In this document: in pieces, positions 49,670-60,376 of the stretch
How positions within the stretch are numbered: the first letter of the stretch is position 1
Layout: every line of letters begins with the position of its first letter
Source of the DNA: an uncultured Gammaproteobacteria bacterium
GTDB taxonomy: Bacteria > Pseudomonadota > Gammaproteobacteria > Magnimaribacterales > Magnimaribacteraceae
Direction: 5' to 3'
Assembly: GCA_913031395.1 (NCBI GenBank)
Contig: CAJWDT010000001.1
Span: 49,776 to 113,775 of the forward strand
Length of the DNA: 64,000 nucleotides
Notes under the pieces: model-generated
The model's input: only the letters and a program-made list of their open reading frames with translations
Database searches by the model: none
Told to the model about the DNA's origin: nothing
Translations under genes and position numbers: made by a program

Positions 49670-49677
49670 GAAATAAA

Positions 49678-50073
49678 ATGAGACATAGGAAAGCAGGAAG
49701 AAAATTTAACAGAAATAGTCCTCAAAGAAGTGCCTTAAAAAAAGGTTTAGCTATTTCAATAATTGAGCATGAGTCGATAAAGACCACTCTTGCAAAAGCG
49801 AAAGAGATTAGAGGTTTCTTAGAACCTCTTGTAACTCTTGCTAAAGAAAATACAGTAGCCAATCAGAGACTCGCTTATTCAAGACTTCAATCAAAGGAAG
49901 CTGTAGCAAAATTGTTTGATGAGCTAGGACCTAGATTTAAAGATAGGCCTGGCGGCTACTTAAGAGTCATCAAGCGTGGTTTAAGGCCTGGTGATAAAGC
50001 ACCCGCTGCTCAGGTAGAGTTCGTAAAAGAAGAAACTGCTACTGAAGATTCCACTACTGAAGAGACAGCTTAA
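49678..50073 (+). CDS. rplQ: 50S ribosomal protein L17
   Basis: The 131-residue protein starts [20 protein letters not shown] and has the L17 core [19 protein letters not shown] and [15 protein letters not shown]; the tail is Thr/Glu-rich. It ends the superoperon. Its stop overlaps the uvrA stop on the other strand (TTAA at 50070-50073) and no terminator is visible. Confidence 0.98.
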   Translation: MRHRKAGRKFNRNSPQRSALKKGLAISIIEHESIKTTLAKAKEIRGFLEPLVTLAKENTVANQRLAYSRLQSKEAVAKLFDELGPRFKDRPGGYLRVIKRGLRPGDKAPAAQVEFVKEETATEDSTTEETA

Positions 50074-52904
50074 CCTTTAAGTTCTTTTACGAGATGCATA
50101 CCAGTATGTGATTTCTTGTTCTTAGATAATTCTTCTGGCGTTCCAGATGCAACTATTTCACCGCCATTAGAACCACCTTCTGGTCCTAAATCAATTATCC
50201 AATCGCAGGTTTTAATTACATCCATATTGTGTTCGATAACTACAACAGTATTTCCATTATCTCTTAGTCTTCTTAAAACTTTTAATAACAGGTCTACATC
50301 AAACATATGAAGTCCCGTAGTAGGTTCATCTAGAATGTAAAGGGTATGATTAGATGCGCTTTTAGATAATTCTTTAGCTAGTTTAACTCTCTGAGCTTCT
50401 CCGCCTGATAAAGTTGTTGCTTGCTGCCCTAATTTTACGTAACCAAGGCCAACATCCATTAAAGTTTCAAGTTTTCTTCTTATAGAAGGAATTGAATCAA
50501 AGAATTGAATAGAGTCTTCAACGGTCATATCTAAAACTTCATAAATATTTTTTCCTTTATATTTAATATCTAAAGTTTCTCTGTTGTAACGATGACCGTC
50601 ACAAACATCACACTTAACATATACATCCGGAAGGAAGTGCATCTCTACTTTTATCACTCCATCTCCTTGACAGGCTTCGCACCTTCCGCCTTTGACATTG
50701 AAGCTGAATCTACCAATCTTATAACCTCTTGATCGTGACTCCTGTGTGCCAGCAAATAGCTCTCTTAGAGGAGTAAACAAGCCTGTATAGGTGGCTGGAT
50801 TAGATCTTGGTGTCCTTCCAATTGGACTTTGACTAATTTCAATAATTTTATCAATATCTTGAATTCCAGTTAACTTAGAAAATGACTTCGCATCTCTTTT
50901 TTCTGCTCGTGAAATCTCATTAGAAATAGCTGGCAAAAGTGTCTGGTTGATGAGTGTAGATTTACCTGAACCAGATACTCCAGTTACGCATACAAATAAA
51001 TCTAATGGTAGTTCAAGGTTAACAGACTTTAAGTTATGACCTTCTGCTTTTGTAAGTTTAATCAACCTTTCTTTATCAAACTTTTTCCTTTTCTTTGGAA
51101 TCTCAATTTGTCTTGTTCCCGATAAGTACTGACCAGTTATCGAGTCTTTTGAGGTAGCTATCTCTTTTGCAGTTCCTTGAGCACATATTTTTCCGCCATG
51201 AACTCCTGCTCCAGGACCTATATCAACAATATGGTCGGATGATTGCATAGTTTCATGATCATGCTCTACAACTATAACTGTATTACCTAGATCTCTTAGT
51301 TTTTTTAATGTTTTAAGTAGTTTTTCATTGTCTCTTTGGTGCAGACCGATAGACGGTTCATCCAATATGTAGGTTACTCCAACAAGCCCAGCCCCAATTT
51401 GACTTGCCAGTCTTATTCTTTGAGCTTCTCCTCCGCTGAGGCTTTCAGCACTTCTATCTAGAGTTAAATAATTTAAACCAACATCAATTAAGAATTCTAG
51501 TCTTTCATTTACTTCTTTTACTATTCTCTCAGCTATTTCTTTTTTAGACCCTTTCAATTTCATTGTGCTAAAAAATTTGAATGCTTGATCTATAGTGTAA
51601 GAGGTTATATCGGGCAAATTTACTTCTTCGATGAAGACATTCCTGGCTTCCTTCCTTAATCTCGTACCTGCACATGCTTTACAAGACGATAGAGAGATAA
51701 GTTTAGAAAGATTATCTCTACTCCAGCTTGATTCAGTTTCTTTGTATCTTCTTTCAATATTACTTAGAACTCCTTCAAAGGGGAAAATTCTTTCAACTAA
51801 GCTTCCTCTTTTATTTCTCCAGCTAAAATTGACGGGCATTCCCTGACTGCCATTTAAAATAAGATTTTTAATTTCATCATTTAAATTTTCATAAGGCTCA
51901 TCTAAAGAAAACTTATATTCCATTGAAAGACACCTGAAGAGATGGAAGTGATATCTGTGACTAATATCCCAGCCTACAACCGCTCCTTCACTTAGACTGG
52001 CGGTCGGTTCGTGTATTACTTTTGAAACATCAACATATTGCTTTACACCAAGTCCTTCGCAGTCAGGGCAGGCACCTGCAGGGTTGTTGAATGTAAATAA
52101 CCTAGGCTCAAGCTCTGGGATACTGTATCCACATTCATTACATGCCATTTTTGCGCTGTATGTTATGTCTTCGTTTTTATCTAGAAGAAAGATAATCACA
52201 TTCCCATCGCTAAGATTTAGAGCATTCTCTACTGATTCTGCTAACCTTAATTGAAAATTCTCATCAACCTCTTTTGGTAATACCAGGCGGTCGACAACGG
52301 CTTCTATAGAGTGTTTTTTATTTTTATTTAGTTTAGGACTATCATCAACATCGACAGTTATACCGTTCACTCTCATTCTTACATAGCCTTGCATTTTAAG
52401 TTCATCAAATACATGAAGATGTTCTCCCTTTTGCTCTTTAATTAATGGTGCCAAGATCATTAATTTAGACTCTTTAGGGAGTTCTAATATTTTGTCACAA
52501 ATCTGATTAGATGTTTGACCTTCTAAAGATAAATTGTGGTCAGGACATATAGGAGTTCCAGCTCTTGCAAACAGAAGCCTGAGATAGTCATATATTTCAG
52601 TAACGGTTCCTACCGTCGATCTAGGATTATGTGAAGTTGTTTTTTGTTCAATAGAGATAGCAGGTGAAAGCCCTTCAATATGGTCAACATCTGGTTTTTC
52701 CATCATAGATAAAAACTGTCTAGCATAGGCTGATAAAGATTCAACGTACCTTCTTTGCCCCTCGGCATATAAGGTATCAAATGCAAGGCTAGACTTACCT
52801 GAACCAGATAGCCCTGTTATAACTACCAGTTTATCTCTTGGAAGGTCTATATCTATGTTTTTAAGATTATGCTGCCTAGCACCTCTTACTTTGATGTGTT
52901 TCAT
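50070..52904 (-). CDS. uvrA: UvrABC excinuclease subunit A
   Basis: The 944-residue ABC-type ATPase has two Walker A motifs (GLSGSGKSS at 31-39 and GVSGSGKST near 640), two ABC signatures ([10 protein letters not shown] and [10 protein letters not shown]), and zinc-finger pairs (CNECG...CPDCEG and CEAC...CDVC). UvrA finds bulky DNA lesions and loads UvrB. It is divergent from ssb with an 83-bp gap, the common gammaproteobacterial pairing. Confidence 0.99.
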   Translation of the reverse strand: MKHIKVRGARQHNLKNIDIDLPRDKLVVITGLSGSGKSSLAFDTLYAEGQRRYVESLSAYARQFLSMMEKPDVDHIEGLSPAISIEQKTTSHNPRSTVGTVTEIYDYLRLLFARAGTPICPDHNLSLEGQTSNQICDKILELPKESKLMILAPLIKEQKGEHLHVFDELKMQGYVRMRVNGITVDVDDSPKLNKNKKHSIEAVVDRLVLPKEVDENFQLRLAESVENALNLSDGNVIIFLLDKNEDITYSAKMACNECGYSIPELEPRLFTFNNPAGACPDCEGLGVKQYVDVSKVIHEPTASLSEGAVVGWDISHRYHFHLFRCLSMEYKFSLDEPYENLNDEIKNLILNGSQGMPVNFSWRNKRGSLVERIFPFEGVLSNIERRYKETESSWSRDNLSKLISLSSCKACAGTRLRKEARNVFIEEVNLPDITSYTIDQAFKFFSTMKLKGSKKEIAERIVKEVNERLEFLIDVGLNYLTLDRSAESLSGGEAQRIRLASQIGAGLVGVTYILDEPSIGLHQRDNEKLLKTLKKLRDLGNTVIVVEHDHETMQSSDHIVDIGPGAGVHGGKICAQGTAKEIATSKDSITGQYLSGTRQIEIPKKRKKFDKERLIKLTKAEGHNLKSVNLELPLDLFVCVTGVSGSGKSTLINQTLLPAISNEISRAEKRDAKSFSKLTGIQDIDKIIEISQSPIGRTPRSNPATYTGLFTPLRELFAGTQESRSRGYKIGRFSFNVKGGRCEACQGDGVIKVEMHFLPDVYVKCDVCDGHRYNRETLDIKYKGKNIYEVLDMTVEDSIQFFDSIPSIRRKLETLMDVGLGYVKLGQQATTLSGGEAQRVKLAKELSKSASNHTLYILDEPTTGLHMFDVDLLLKVLRRLRDNGNTVVVIEHNMDVIKTCDWIIDLGPEGGSNGGEIVASGTPEELSKNKKSHTGMHLVKELKG

Positions 52905-52987
52905 GAAAAAAAATAATGTTTTGGAACTTATGTTTAGAAAACAGATTATAATCGGAGTTGGTAATATTAACTAAATTAAAATTTTTT

Positions 52988-53428
52988 ATGGCTAGAAGTG
53001 GAATCAATAAAGTTATTTTGGTGGGAAACTTAGGGCAGGATCCTGAGGTAAAGTACACCGCTGGAGGGGCTGCTGTAACGACTCTTAGTCTGGCAACATC
53101 TGAATCATGGAAAGATAAAGATACAGGTTCAGATCAAGAAAAGACGGAATGGCATCGAGTGGTATTATGGAGAAGATTAGCTGAGATAGCAGGTGAATAT
53201 CTAAAAAAAGGATCTAAAGTCTATATCGAAGGACAGCTACAAACTAGAAAGTGGGAGCAGGACGGACAAACCCGATATACAACTGAAGTTGTAGGACGAG
53301 ATATGCAATTCTTGGATAGCAGGGGAGGCTCTTCCTCGGACAACTCTTCATATGAAGATGTGAGCCAAGATACAGGCTCACAGAATTTACCAGACAGTGG
53401 AATTACAGATGATGATATTCCTTTTTAA
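52988..53428 (+). CDS. ssb: Single-stranded DNA-binding protein
   Basis: From the ATG at 52988 the protein is 146 residues, starting [20 protein letters not shown] with the OB-fold and ending in the acidic DDDIPF tip that recruits partner proteins. An in-frame start 10 codons upstream adds residues not found in the family. A TATAAT at 52947-52952 is a possible -10. Its stop shares TTAA with the fabB stop on the other strand. Confidence 0.97.
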   Translation: MARSGINKVILVGNLGQDPEVKYTAGGAAVTTLSLATSESWKDKDTGSDQEKTEWHRVVLWRRLAEIAGEYLKKGSKVYIEGQLQTRKWEQDGQTRYTTEVVGRDMQFLDSRGGSSSDNSSYEDVSQDTGSQNLPDSGITDDDIPF

Positions 53429-54639
53429 TATCTTTCAAAGATTAAGGTAGCGTTGGTACCGCCAAAACCAAAACTGTTACTTAATACTCTATTGAGTGTA
53501 GTCGAGAGTGTTTCTCTAACAATCGGAAATCCTTCTGCACCTTTATCTAAATTTTCTATATTTGCCGAACCGATCACAAAGCCTTCATTCATCATTATAA
53601 GGCTATAAATTGATTCCTGAACTCCAGCAGCTCCAAGTGAATGTCCTGAGAGTGATTTAGTTGAACTGATCATTGGTATTTCATTGCCAAAAACAGATTT
53701 TATAGCTTCTAATTCTGTTATGTCTCCAGCGGGTGTGCTAGTTCCATGTGCATTGATATAATCAATTTTGCTGTTTCCAGTCATATCCCAAGCAATCTTC
53801 ATACACCTTTCTCCTCCTTCTCCTGAGGGACTGACCATATCTTCTCCATCAGAGGTAGCAGCATAACCAGTTAATTGTGCATAAATATTTGCACCTCTAT
53901 TTAATGCATGTTGTTTTTCTTCTAGTATTAAAGTACCTCCACCTCCTGCTATAACAAATCCATCTCTATCTTGATCATAAGCTCTCGAAGCAAGATGAGG
54001 TACTTCATTATATTTTGTGGATAAAGCTCCCATAGCATCGAATAAACTAGTCATTCCCCAGTGTTCAGCTTCACCTCCACCTGCAAGAATAATATCTTGT
54101 TTACCAAGTTGAATCTGTTCCATTCCAGAGCCAATACAATGTGCGCTGGTTGCACAGGCGGATGAAATTGAATAGTTAATACCTTTTATGCCAAAAGAGG
54201 TCGCAAGACAAGCCGAAACAGTGCTTCCCATGGCTTTAGTAACTCTGTAAGGGCCAATTCTCTTTAAACCTTTAGATCTTAAGATATCTGCAGAATCTAT
54301 TTGATCTTCTGAAGAAGCTCCTCCTGAACCCATTATTAAGCCTGTTCTGTGGTTAGATAATTCATCTTGAGATAAATTTGCATTGTCGATGGCTTCTTGA
54401 GCACTAAGATAGGCATATGCAGAAGCTTCTCCCATGAACCTGTAAAGCTTCCTATCAATTAGTTCCTTAAGCTCTAAGTTTTTGATTGAACCAGAAACAT
54501 GGCTTCTCAAACCCATTTCCTTGTTAGTCTTATTTTCTGAGATACCTGAGATAGATTCTTTCAAAGAATTTTTCACCTCTGAAATATTATTTCCTAGGCT
54601 TGAAACTATGCCCATTCCGGTAACTACTACTTCACGCAT
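53425..54639 (-). CDS. fabB: 3-oxoacyl-ACP synthase I (beta-ketoacyl-ACP synthase I)
   Basis: From the ATG at 54639 the protein is 404 residues, starting [18 protein letters not shown]. The catalytic Cys is C162 ([12 protein letters not shown]); the two active-site His lie in [11 protein letters not shown] and [11 protein letters not shown]. FabB elongates unsaturated acyl chains made by FabA. A longer frame would overlap fabA and lacks support. fabA lies 1 bp upstream, the classic fabAB operon. Confidence 0.96.
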   Translation of the reverse strand: MREVVVTGMGIVSSLGNNISEVKNSLKESISGISENKTNKEMGLRSHVSGSIKNLELKELIDRKLYRFMGEASAYAYLSAQEAIDNANLSQDELSNHRTGLIMGSGGASSEDQIDSADILRSKGLKRIGPYRVTKAMGSTVSACLATSFGIKGINYSISSACATSAHCIGSGMEQIQLGKQDIILAGGGEAEHWGMTSLFDAMGALSTKYNEVPHLASRAYDQDRDGFVIAGGGGTLILEEKQHALNRGANIYAQLTGYAATSDGEDMVSPSGEGGERCMKIAWDMTGNSKIDYINAHGTSTPAGDITELEAIKSVFGNEIPMISSTKSLSGHSLGAAGVQESIYSLIMMNEGFVIGSANIENLDKGAEGFPIVRETLSTTLNRVLSNSFGFGGTNATLIFERY

Positions 54640-54640
54640 T

Positions 54641-55162
54641 TTAAAAACTAGACGTATCTTGGAATAAACCAACTTTAAGGCCCTTGGCACTATAGATTTC
54701 TCTTCCATCTACAAGCATTGACCCTTCTGCTATTCCAACAGTTAAATCAAGATTCAGGACTCGTTTTATATCAATTTCAAGAGTAACAAGTTTAGCTGTA
54801 GGCAAGACTTGTCCAAAGAACTTAACTTCTGAAGCGCCTAAAGCTCGACCTCGACCAGGTTTACCCAGCCAGCACAAATAAAATCCTACAAGTTGCCACA
54901 TCGCATCAAGCCCTAAACATCCAGGCATTACAGGGTCTCCCTTAAAATGACAATCAAAAAACCATAACTCAGGATTGATATCAAGTTCAGCTTTGATTTG
55001 TCCTTTAGAAAAATTCCCTCCATCCATGTTTATCTCTGTTATGCGATCAAACATAAGCATATTGGGAGTAGGGAGCCTCCCATTTTCTTGACCAAATAGA
55101 TTGCCCTCAGCGCAATCGAGAATTTCTTCTTTGTTATAGTTATTTTGTTGTAAAAAAGACAT
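54641..55162 (-). CDS. fabA: 3-hydroxydecanoyl-ACP dehydratase/isomerase
   Basis: The 173-residue protein has H72 ([19 protein letters not shown]) and D86, the FabA dehydratase/isomerase pair. It makes cis-3-decenoyl-ACP, the branch point for anaerobic-type unsaturated fatty acid synthesis. It is followed by fabB 1 bp on. Confidence 0.97.
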   Translation of the reverse strand: MSFLQQNNYNKEEILDCAEGNLFGQENGRLPTPNMLMFDRITEINMDGGNFSKGQIKAELDINPELWFFDCHFKGDPVMPGCLGLDAMWQLVGFYLCWLGKPGRGRALGASEVKFFGQVLPTAKLVTLEIDIKRVLNLDLTVGIAEGSMLVDGREIYSAKGLKVGLFQDTSSF

Positions 55163-55221
55163 TTCTATAAAAGTGTTTAATTTTATAAGGGCAATGATAC
55201 CTTAAAAGAATAATAAAAAAA

Positions 55222-56187
55222 TTAAGTTAATCTAGAGTCAAGATTAATGACAATGTCATAAAGAGCATCTTTATATTGATTATCTGGCATTTTATTGAGC
55301 TCTTCTTTACAAATATTAGAATATGAATTGAAAGTTTCTTGAATATCCAAAAGAGTATTTTGATCATTTAATATTTCTAATATATTAGAAAAATTTTCTT
55401 TCTTACCGGATGTAAAAATATCTAAAAAACCTTTTTTCTTCTCATCACTCATCTTTTTTAAAGCAATTAAGACTGGAAGAGTGAACTTACCTTCTTCAAA
55501 ATCTTTCCCCACCTTTTTGCCAGTTAATTCTTCTTTTCCAAAGTAATCAAGGATATCGTCTTGAATTTGAAATGAAATTCCAAGAGAAGATGAGAATCTA
55601 GCCAGACCATTGATTTGATCTTTATCACAAGACGATAGTATTCCAGCAGTCACAGCTGCACATTTAAATAGCTCGGCCGTTTTTCTATTTATTATTTCAA
55701 AATAATCTTCTTCACTAAGAATGTCCTTATTTTTTAGCGAAAGTTGAAGCACTTCCCCTTCAGAGATCTTGTTTGTTGAGTCAGCAAGGGTCTTTATTAT
55801 TCTCGAGTTATCAAAACTTGCCATTAATTGAAAAGCTTTAGAATAAACAAAATCTCCTACTAGTACTCCATGAGCATTATCCCATTTGTTATGAATACTT
55901 TCTTTGCCTCTTCTTATTTGGCTCTGATCAACTACGTCGTCATGTATTAGCGTCGCTGAATGAAGTAACTCAATTGAGCTTGCTAATTTAATGAGTTCTT
56001 CACCACTATAATTAAAGGTTTTTGCTATCAAGATACAGATTACTGGCCTTATTCTTTTACCACCTGAACTTACCAGATAATTTGACACTTCACTTGCCAA
56101 TTCAATATCCGAACTTATTGATTCCAGTAGATTAGATTCAAGGGAATCTAATTCATTAGATAGTAGTTTTTTGTAGATTAATTCCAT
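55222..56187 (-). CDS. ispB: Octaprenyl (polyprenyl) diphosphate synthase
   Basis: The 321-residue trans-prenyltransferase has both Asp-rich motifs, DDVVD (83-87) and DDILD (210-214), plus GGKRIRPV (42-49). It builds the side chain of ubiquinone. It is divergent from rplU, the usual ispB-rplU layout in gammaproteobacteria. Chain length is inferred from context. Confidence 0.93.
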   Translation of the reverse strand: MELIYKKLLSNELDSLESNLLESISSDIELASEVSNYLVSSGGKRIRPVICILIAKTFNYSGEELIKLASSIELLHSATLIHDDVVDQSQIRRGKESIHNKWDNAHGVLVGDFVYSKAFQLMASFDNSRIIKTLADSTNKISEGEVLQLSLKNKDILSEEDYFEIINRKTAELFKCAAVTAGILSSCDKDQINGLARFSSSLGISFQIQDDILDYFGKEELTGKKVGKDFEEGKFTLPVLIALKKMSDEKKKGFLDIFTSGKKENFSNILEILNDQNTLLDIQETFNSYSNICKEELNKMPDNQYKDALYDIVINLDSRLT

Positions 56188-56231
56188 ATTAAGGTTATTT
56201 TAAATTAAGAAGAGTATTTCAAGGAATTATA

Positions 56232-56260
56232 TTGCGATTACTTGTTCTTTTTCGTATAGT
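56232..56260 (+). promoter_or_regulatory. Promoter of rplU-rpmA-obgE-proB
   Basis: TTGCGA (56232-56237), 17 bp, TATAGT (56255-56260), then GCACCC before the likely start about 56267. Same layout as the other ribosomal-protein promoters here. Confidence 0.68.
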
Positions 56261-56293
56261 GCACCCTCCTTAAATTCGAGATTGGAGATATTT

Positions 56294-56605
56294 ATGTTTG
56301 CCGTAATAGAGAGCGGAGGAAAACAACACACTGTTTCTGAAGGTGAAAGCCTGAAAGTTGAGCTTCTTTCTGTTGAAGAAGGAGCTACTATCGAATTTGA
56401 TAAGGTTCTAATGATTTCAGATGGTAGCGATTCTAAGATTGGTAATCCTTATGTAGAAAACGCAAAAGTTGTTGCAAAGCTAGTTTCCAACGGAAAGCAT
56501 GATAAAATTCGTGTTTTTAAAATGAAAAGAAGAAAAGACTACAGAAGAACTTACGGTCATAGACAAAACTTTAGTGAAATTCAGATTGAATCAATAAGTT
56601 CATAA
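56294..56605 (+). CDS. rplU: 50S ribosomal protein L21
   Basis: The 103-residue protein starts MFAVIESGGKQHTVSEGES at the ATG 56294, with GGAGA 7 bp upstream; a TTG 12 bases before overlaps that site and is unlikely. C-terminal KMKRRKDYRRTYGHRQNFSEI is typical of L21. rpmA follows. Confidence 0.97.
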   Translation: MFAVIESGGKQHTVSEGESLKVELLSVEEGATIEFDKVLMISDGSDSKIGNPYVENAKVVAKLVSNGKHDKIRVFKMKRRKDYRRTYGHRQNFSEIQIESISS

Positions 56606-56617
56606 ACAAGAAATAAG

Positions 56618-56875
56618 ATGGCACATAAAAAAGCAGGTGGAAGTAGTAGGAATGGAAGAGATTCCAATTCCAAAAGATTAGGTGTAAAGAGTTATGGCGG
56701 GCAAACAATTTCTGCTGGTTCAATTATCGTTAGACAGCGAGGCACTAAATTCCATCCAGGAAAAAATGTTGGTTGCGGAAAAGATCACACCCTTTTTTCA
56801 AAAATAGATGGTACGGTTTCTTTCATCAAGAAAGGACCTAAGTTAAGGCAGTTTGTTAACGTAGACCCAGTCTAA
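56618..56875 (+). CDS. rpmA: 50S ribosomal protein L27
   Basis: The 85-residue protein starts [20 protein letters not shown], with a flexible N-terminal tail that reaches the peptidyl-transferase centre, and has [26 protein letters not shown]. No N-terminal cleavage extension of the Firmicutes type is present. Confidence 0.98.
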   Translation: MAHKKAGGSSRNGRDSNSKRLGVKSYGGQTISAGSIIVRQRGTKFHPGKNVGCGKDHTLFSKIDGTVSFIKKGPKLRQFVNVDPV

Positions 56876-56913
56876 AAACAAAACCTTCCCTTAAATTTCA
56901 ATATAATAGATCA

Positions 56914-57927
56914 ATGAAATTCATTGATGAAGTCTCCATAGACGTGAAAGCAGGTGATGGTGGAAATGGCCTATCAAGCTTCAGGCGTCTAAAGAATATA
57001 CCCAAGGGTGGCCCAGATGGGGGTGATGGAGGACACGGCGGTAATATTATCTTTCGTTCTGTAAATAATCTAAATACTTTATCTCAATTTAGATTTCAAA
57101 GAAAATTCGAAGCTCAAAATGGAAAAAGAGGTGGAAGCCAGAATAAGACTGGTTCTGATGGAGTTGATCTAATAATCGACGTACCTTGTGGAACTTTAAT
57201 TTATGATTTAGAGGCTAATATCCCTTTAGCGGATTTGATTAACCACGAAGATGAGTTACTTCTATGCAATGGTGGCAAGGGAGGACTTGGGAATTTAAGA
57301 TATAAGAGCTCAACTAATAGATCTCCTACAAAGTTTACAGAAGGAAAAGAAGGCGAAGGGTTGTCTTTGAGGCTAGAGCTCAGACTTCTTGCTGATATTG
57401 GGCTACTAGGTAAGCCTAACGCAGGTAAATCTTCATTGGTCAGGGCTGTTTCTAGCGCAAAACCTAAGGTTGCTGATTATGCCTTTACTACACTTAATCC
57501 CAGCTTAGGTGTTGTGGATTATTCAAATAATTCAAGTTTTGTTATTTCAGACATTCCGGGTTTAATTGCTGGCGCCTCAAAGGGAGTCGGCCTTGGAATA
57601 CAATTTCTTAAGCATTTATCTAGGACAAGAGTAATTGTTCAGATTGTTGATATTTATGATAAATCTTCTGAAGAGATAATCGAAGAAATTGAAGAATTAA
57701 ATTTAGAAATTAGAGAATATGATTCTAGTTTAGTTAAGAAAGTGATGTGGTTAGCGCTCAATAAAATAGATCTTATAGATGATCAAGATCTGGAAGATTT
57801 GGTAAATGAATTGAAAGTACAATATGAGGGGATATTGAATATATACTGCATTTCTGCAGCAAAAAAAGTTGGCACACAACAGTTAATGAGAGAAATAGGG
57901 ACTTTTATGGAATCTTCCGATGAGTAA
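56914..57927 (+). CDS. obgE: GTPase Obg (CgtA), ribosome assembly
   Basis: The 337-residue protein has the Gly-rich Obg fold (about 1-158, with GGPDGGDGGHGG) and the G domain with GKPNAGKS (166-173), DIPG and NKID. It lacks the long acidic C-terminal tail of E. coli ObgE (390 residues). Obg helps assemble the 50S subunit and responds to ppGpp. It overlaps proB by 8 bases. Confidence 0.96.
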   Translation: MKFIDEVSIDVKAGDGGNGLSSFRRLKNIPKGGPDGGDGGHGGNIIFRSVNNLNTLSQFRFQRKFEAQNGKRGGSQNKTGSDGVDLIIDVPCGTLIYDLEANIPLADLINHEDELLLCNGGKGGLGNLRYKSSTNRSPTKFTEGKEGEGLSLRLELRLLADIGLLGKPNAGKSSLVRAVSSAKPKVADYAFTTLNPSLGVVDYSNNSSFVISDIPGLIAGASKGVGLGIQFLKHLSRTRVIVQIVDIYDKSSEEIIEEIEELNLEIREYDSSLVKKVMWLALNKIDLIDDQDLEDLVNELKVQYEGILNIYCISAAKKVGTQQLMREIGTFMESSDE

Positions 57928-59032
57928 AGATAACAAATGGGTAATCAAAGCAGGTAGTAGCTTAGTTTCTGGCAATGATAAAGGAATAAATAATGATTTC
58001 ATTGCAAGACTTTCATCTCAGGTTAATTTTTTAAAGAAAAATAACCAAGACGTTATTATCATTTCCTCTGGTGCTGTTGCAAAAGGAATGAGCGAGTTAG
58101 GTTTCAAAGAAAGACCCGAATCATTGGCAACCTTGCAGGCCTGTGCAGCCGTTGGTCAAAGAGGTATAGCAGAGATATATCAACAACATCTTCAAGTTTT
58201 TGGTTATAACACAGCCCAAGTGCTTATTACTCATGACGATATAGCCAACAGAACTCGATATTTAAATGCAAAAAATACCTTAGAGTCTCTTCTTGAAATG
58301 GGAATCATTCCAATAGTAAATGAGAATGACTGTGTGGCAACAGAAGAAATATCTTTTGGTGATAATGATCGTTTAGGGGCTGCATTGGCTGGCTTAGTTA
58401 GAGCGAATAAATTTATTATGTTAACTGATCAGAATGGTATTTTTTCAAATGATCCAACTTTAGATAATAGTGCTACCTTACTTAGCCAAATAAATTTAGA
58501 TGATAAGGACTTAGATCTTTCTCAACAACTAAACAGTTCTTCAGGCCATTTGGGTAGAGGAGGGATGAGAACAAAGATTGAAGCTGCAAAAACCTCTCTT
58601 AAAGGAGGCGCTTTGACTTGGGTGGCTAGTGGTTTTGAAAATGACACTCTACTTAAGATATTTAATAATGAGTCAGTAGGCACAAAGATTTTTAGTGAAA
58701 AATCTATTCTCCAATCTAGAAAGTTATGGATTTCATCATTTGGATCTGCTTCAGGTAACTTAATCTTGGATGAGGGGGCTTGTGCTGCTTTGTCTTCCCA
58801 GGGAAAGAGTCTTCTCCCTGTTGGCATTACCAAAGTTGAAGGAGAGTTTAATAAGGGCGACCTAGTTAATTGTTATAACCCGAAAGGCCAGGAAATCGCT
58901 AGAGGTTTAACAAATTTTAATAATGTAGAGCTGAATTCAATTAAAGGATTAAACTCAGAAGAAGTTAGGGAATTATTGAATTATCTCTCTGAAGAAGAGG
59001 TTATTCATCGAAATAATTTGGTGCTGGATTAG
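57920..59032 (+). CDS. proB: Glutamate 5-kinase
   Basis: The 370-residue enzyme has the amino-acid-kinase domain (VIKAGSSLVS, ISSGAVAKGM, NENDCVATEEISFGDNDRLGA, GRGGMRTKIEAA) and a C-terminal PUA domain (about 285-370). It makes glutamyl-5-phosphate for proline; proA is not nearby. Its start overlaps obgE and its stop overlaps the rpsT stop on the other strand. Confidence 0.97.
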   Translation: MSKDNKWVIKAGSSLVSGNDKGINNDFIARLSSQVNFLKKNNQDVIIISSGAVAKGMSELGFKERPESLATLQACAAVGQRGIAEIYQQHLQVFGYNTAQVLITHDDIANRTRYLNAKNTLESLLEMGIIPIVNENDCVATEEISFGDNDRLGAALAGLVRANKFIMLTDQNGIFSNDPTLDNSATLLSQINLDDKDLDLSQQLNSSSGHLGRGGMRTKIEAAKTSLKGGALTWVASGFENDTLLKIFNNESVGTKIFSEKSILQSRKLWISSFGSASGNLILDEGACAALSSQGKSLLPVGITKVEGEFNKGDLVNCYNPKGQEIARGLTNFNNVELNSIKGLNSEEVRELLNYLSEEEVIHRNNLVLD

Positions 59033-59289
59033 AGAGATTTAACTTTTTTTGAAAGCCTAGATTTTGTTCTAGAGGCTTTATTCTTAGAAATTACTTTTTT
59101 TCCTGCCATCGCATCAAGTGTCTTTTCTGCAGTCGCAAGTGCCTCTTTTGCTGAATCTTTATTTTTTTCTTCGATAGCACCGAGCACAGCTTTGACTGCT
59201 GTTCTGGTAGTAGCTCTTTGAGAGCTTTTGAGAGCATTACGTTTGACATTTTGCCTTGCTCTTTTTATTGCTGATTTAATATTTGCCAT
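59029..59289 (-). CDS. rpsT: 30S ribosomal protein S20
   Basis: The 86-residue helical protein starts MANIKSAIKRARQNVKRNAL and ends NKASRTKSRLSKKVKSL, the S20 pattern. It binds 16S rRNA at the bottom of the 30S. It has its own promoter at 59318-59346 and no partner gene. Confidence 0.97.
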   Translation of the reverse strand: MANIKSAIKRARQNVKRNALKSSQRATTRTAVKAVLGAIEEKNKDSAKEALATAEKTLDAMAGKKVISKNKASRTKSRLSKKVKSL

Positions 59290-59317
59290 TAATCTTGTAT
59301 ATCACTGAGAGGCGCGC

Positions 59318-59346
59318 ATAATGCATTCTGAAGAGCAAAGTGTCAA
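59318..59346 (-). promoter_or_regulatory. Promoter of rpsT
   Basis: Read on the minus strand: TTGACA (59346-59341), 17 bp, CATTAT (59323-59318), then GCGCGCC (59317-59311). Perfect -35 and GC-rich discriminator, like the tRNA-Tyr promoter. Confidence 0.72.
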
Positions 59347-59361
59347 GTAACAATATTTAAT

Positions 59362-60360
59362 ATGTCTAACAAGTATTTGATTGTAATACTGCGATTTCAT
59401 GGTGATGTTCTGCTTACTAAACCCATGATCGACAACATCAAACTAAATGACCCCGATGGTGAAATAGATCTACTTTTATATAAAGGAACAGGTTCTATTT
59501 TAGAGCATGAAAAAAGTATTACTGAAATTATTGAAATAGATAATGCCTCAGAAGAGAATATCTTTTCTAAGATAAAAAAAGAGATCAATTTGTGGGCGAA
59601 AATTAGATCCAAAAAATATGATTATGCTTTCTTTTTAACTACACAATGGAGAGTAGTTCCTATTAGCTGGGCCATAGGTAAAGCATTGAAAGCAGGGGTA
59701 GATGATAAAAAAAGAAGAAAAAAACTATGGACTAAATCTTTTTCCACCATTTTCCCTGAAGCCTTAGAGAATCATATTATTCAAAGAAATCTCTTAGCCT
59801 TGGAGAGTTTAGGATTACAGGTCTTTAATGAGAATTTAACCCTAGATCCGGCCTATTTAGAAATAGAATATAAAGCCTTATCTGATAGCTTTCCATTTTT
59901 AAATCAAGATAATTCATATTGTGTAATTCATCCCACATCAAGACGAGAAAAAAAATTATGGGATAAAGAAAAGTTTGGAGAACTTATTAGCCTGCTGGTT
60001 AAAAAAAACCTCTCAGTTGTTATTACTTCTGGACCTGATTTACAAGAGATAAGTTATGTAGAAGAGATATTAGCGAATGCTAATATTGTTGATCAAAAAG
60101 TATTAAATCTTGCTGGTAAAACAAGCCTTATAGGTCTAGCTGCTCTAATTGAAGGCGCTAAATTTTTTATTGGCTTAGATTCTGTTGCATCACATATTGC
60201 TGCTTCAGTAAATAAAGAGTCTATAACTTTATTTGGGCCAAGTAATCCGGTTAATTGGAAGCCTTGGTCACGTAAGTCTCGAATAATTGCAAAACAAGAT
60301 CTTAATAATATTGAAGTAGGAGATGTAATGAGTCTTATTGAAGAAATGCCTATACAATAA
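59362..60360 (+). CDS. Glycosyltransferase family 9 (LPS heptosyltransferase III-like)
   Basis: The 332-residue protein has the GT9 layout: N-terminal ILRFHGDVLLTKPMIDNIK acceptor-side motif and C-terminal ADP-heptose side with CVIHPTSRREKKLWDKEKFGELI and FIGLDSVASHIAASVNKESITLFGPSNPVNWKPW. Most similar by eye to WaaQ-type heptosyltransferases, which add core-LPS heptose at the inner membrane. The sugar is inferred. It is divergent from rpsT. Confidence 0.86.
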   Translation: MSNKYLIVILRFHGDVLLTKPMIDNIKLNDPDGEIDLLLYKGTGSILEHEKSITEIIEIDNASEENIFSKIKKEINLWAKIRSKKYDYAFFLTTQWRVVPISWAIGKALKAGVDDKKRRKKLWTKSFSTIFPEALENHIIQRNLLALESLGLQVFNENLTLDPAYLEIEYKALSDSFPFLNQDNSYCVIHPTSRREKKLWDKEKFGELISLLVKKNLSVVITSGPDLQEISYVEEILANANIVDQKVLNLAGKTSLIGLAALIEGAKFFIGLDSVASHIAASVNKESITLFGPSNPVNWKPWSRKSRIIAKQDLNNIEVGDVMSLIEEMPIQ

Positions 60361-60376
60361 AAATAAAGGGCAATTT

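Noticed and set aside
52930..52946. LexA (SOS) box between uvrA and ssb
   Set aside because: A TGTTT/AAACA inverted repeat is present, but the spacing does not match CTGT-N8-ACAG and the first half-site is imperfect.
54640..54708. Longer N-terminus for FabB
   Set aside because: The extra 23 residues overlap fabA and are absent from the family; the ATG at 54639 fits the fabA-fabB junction.
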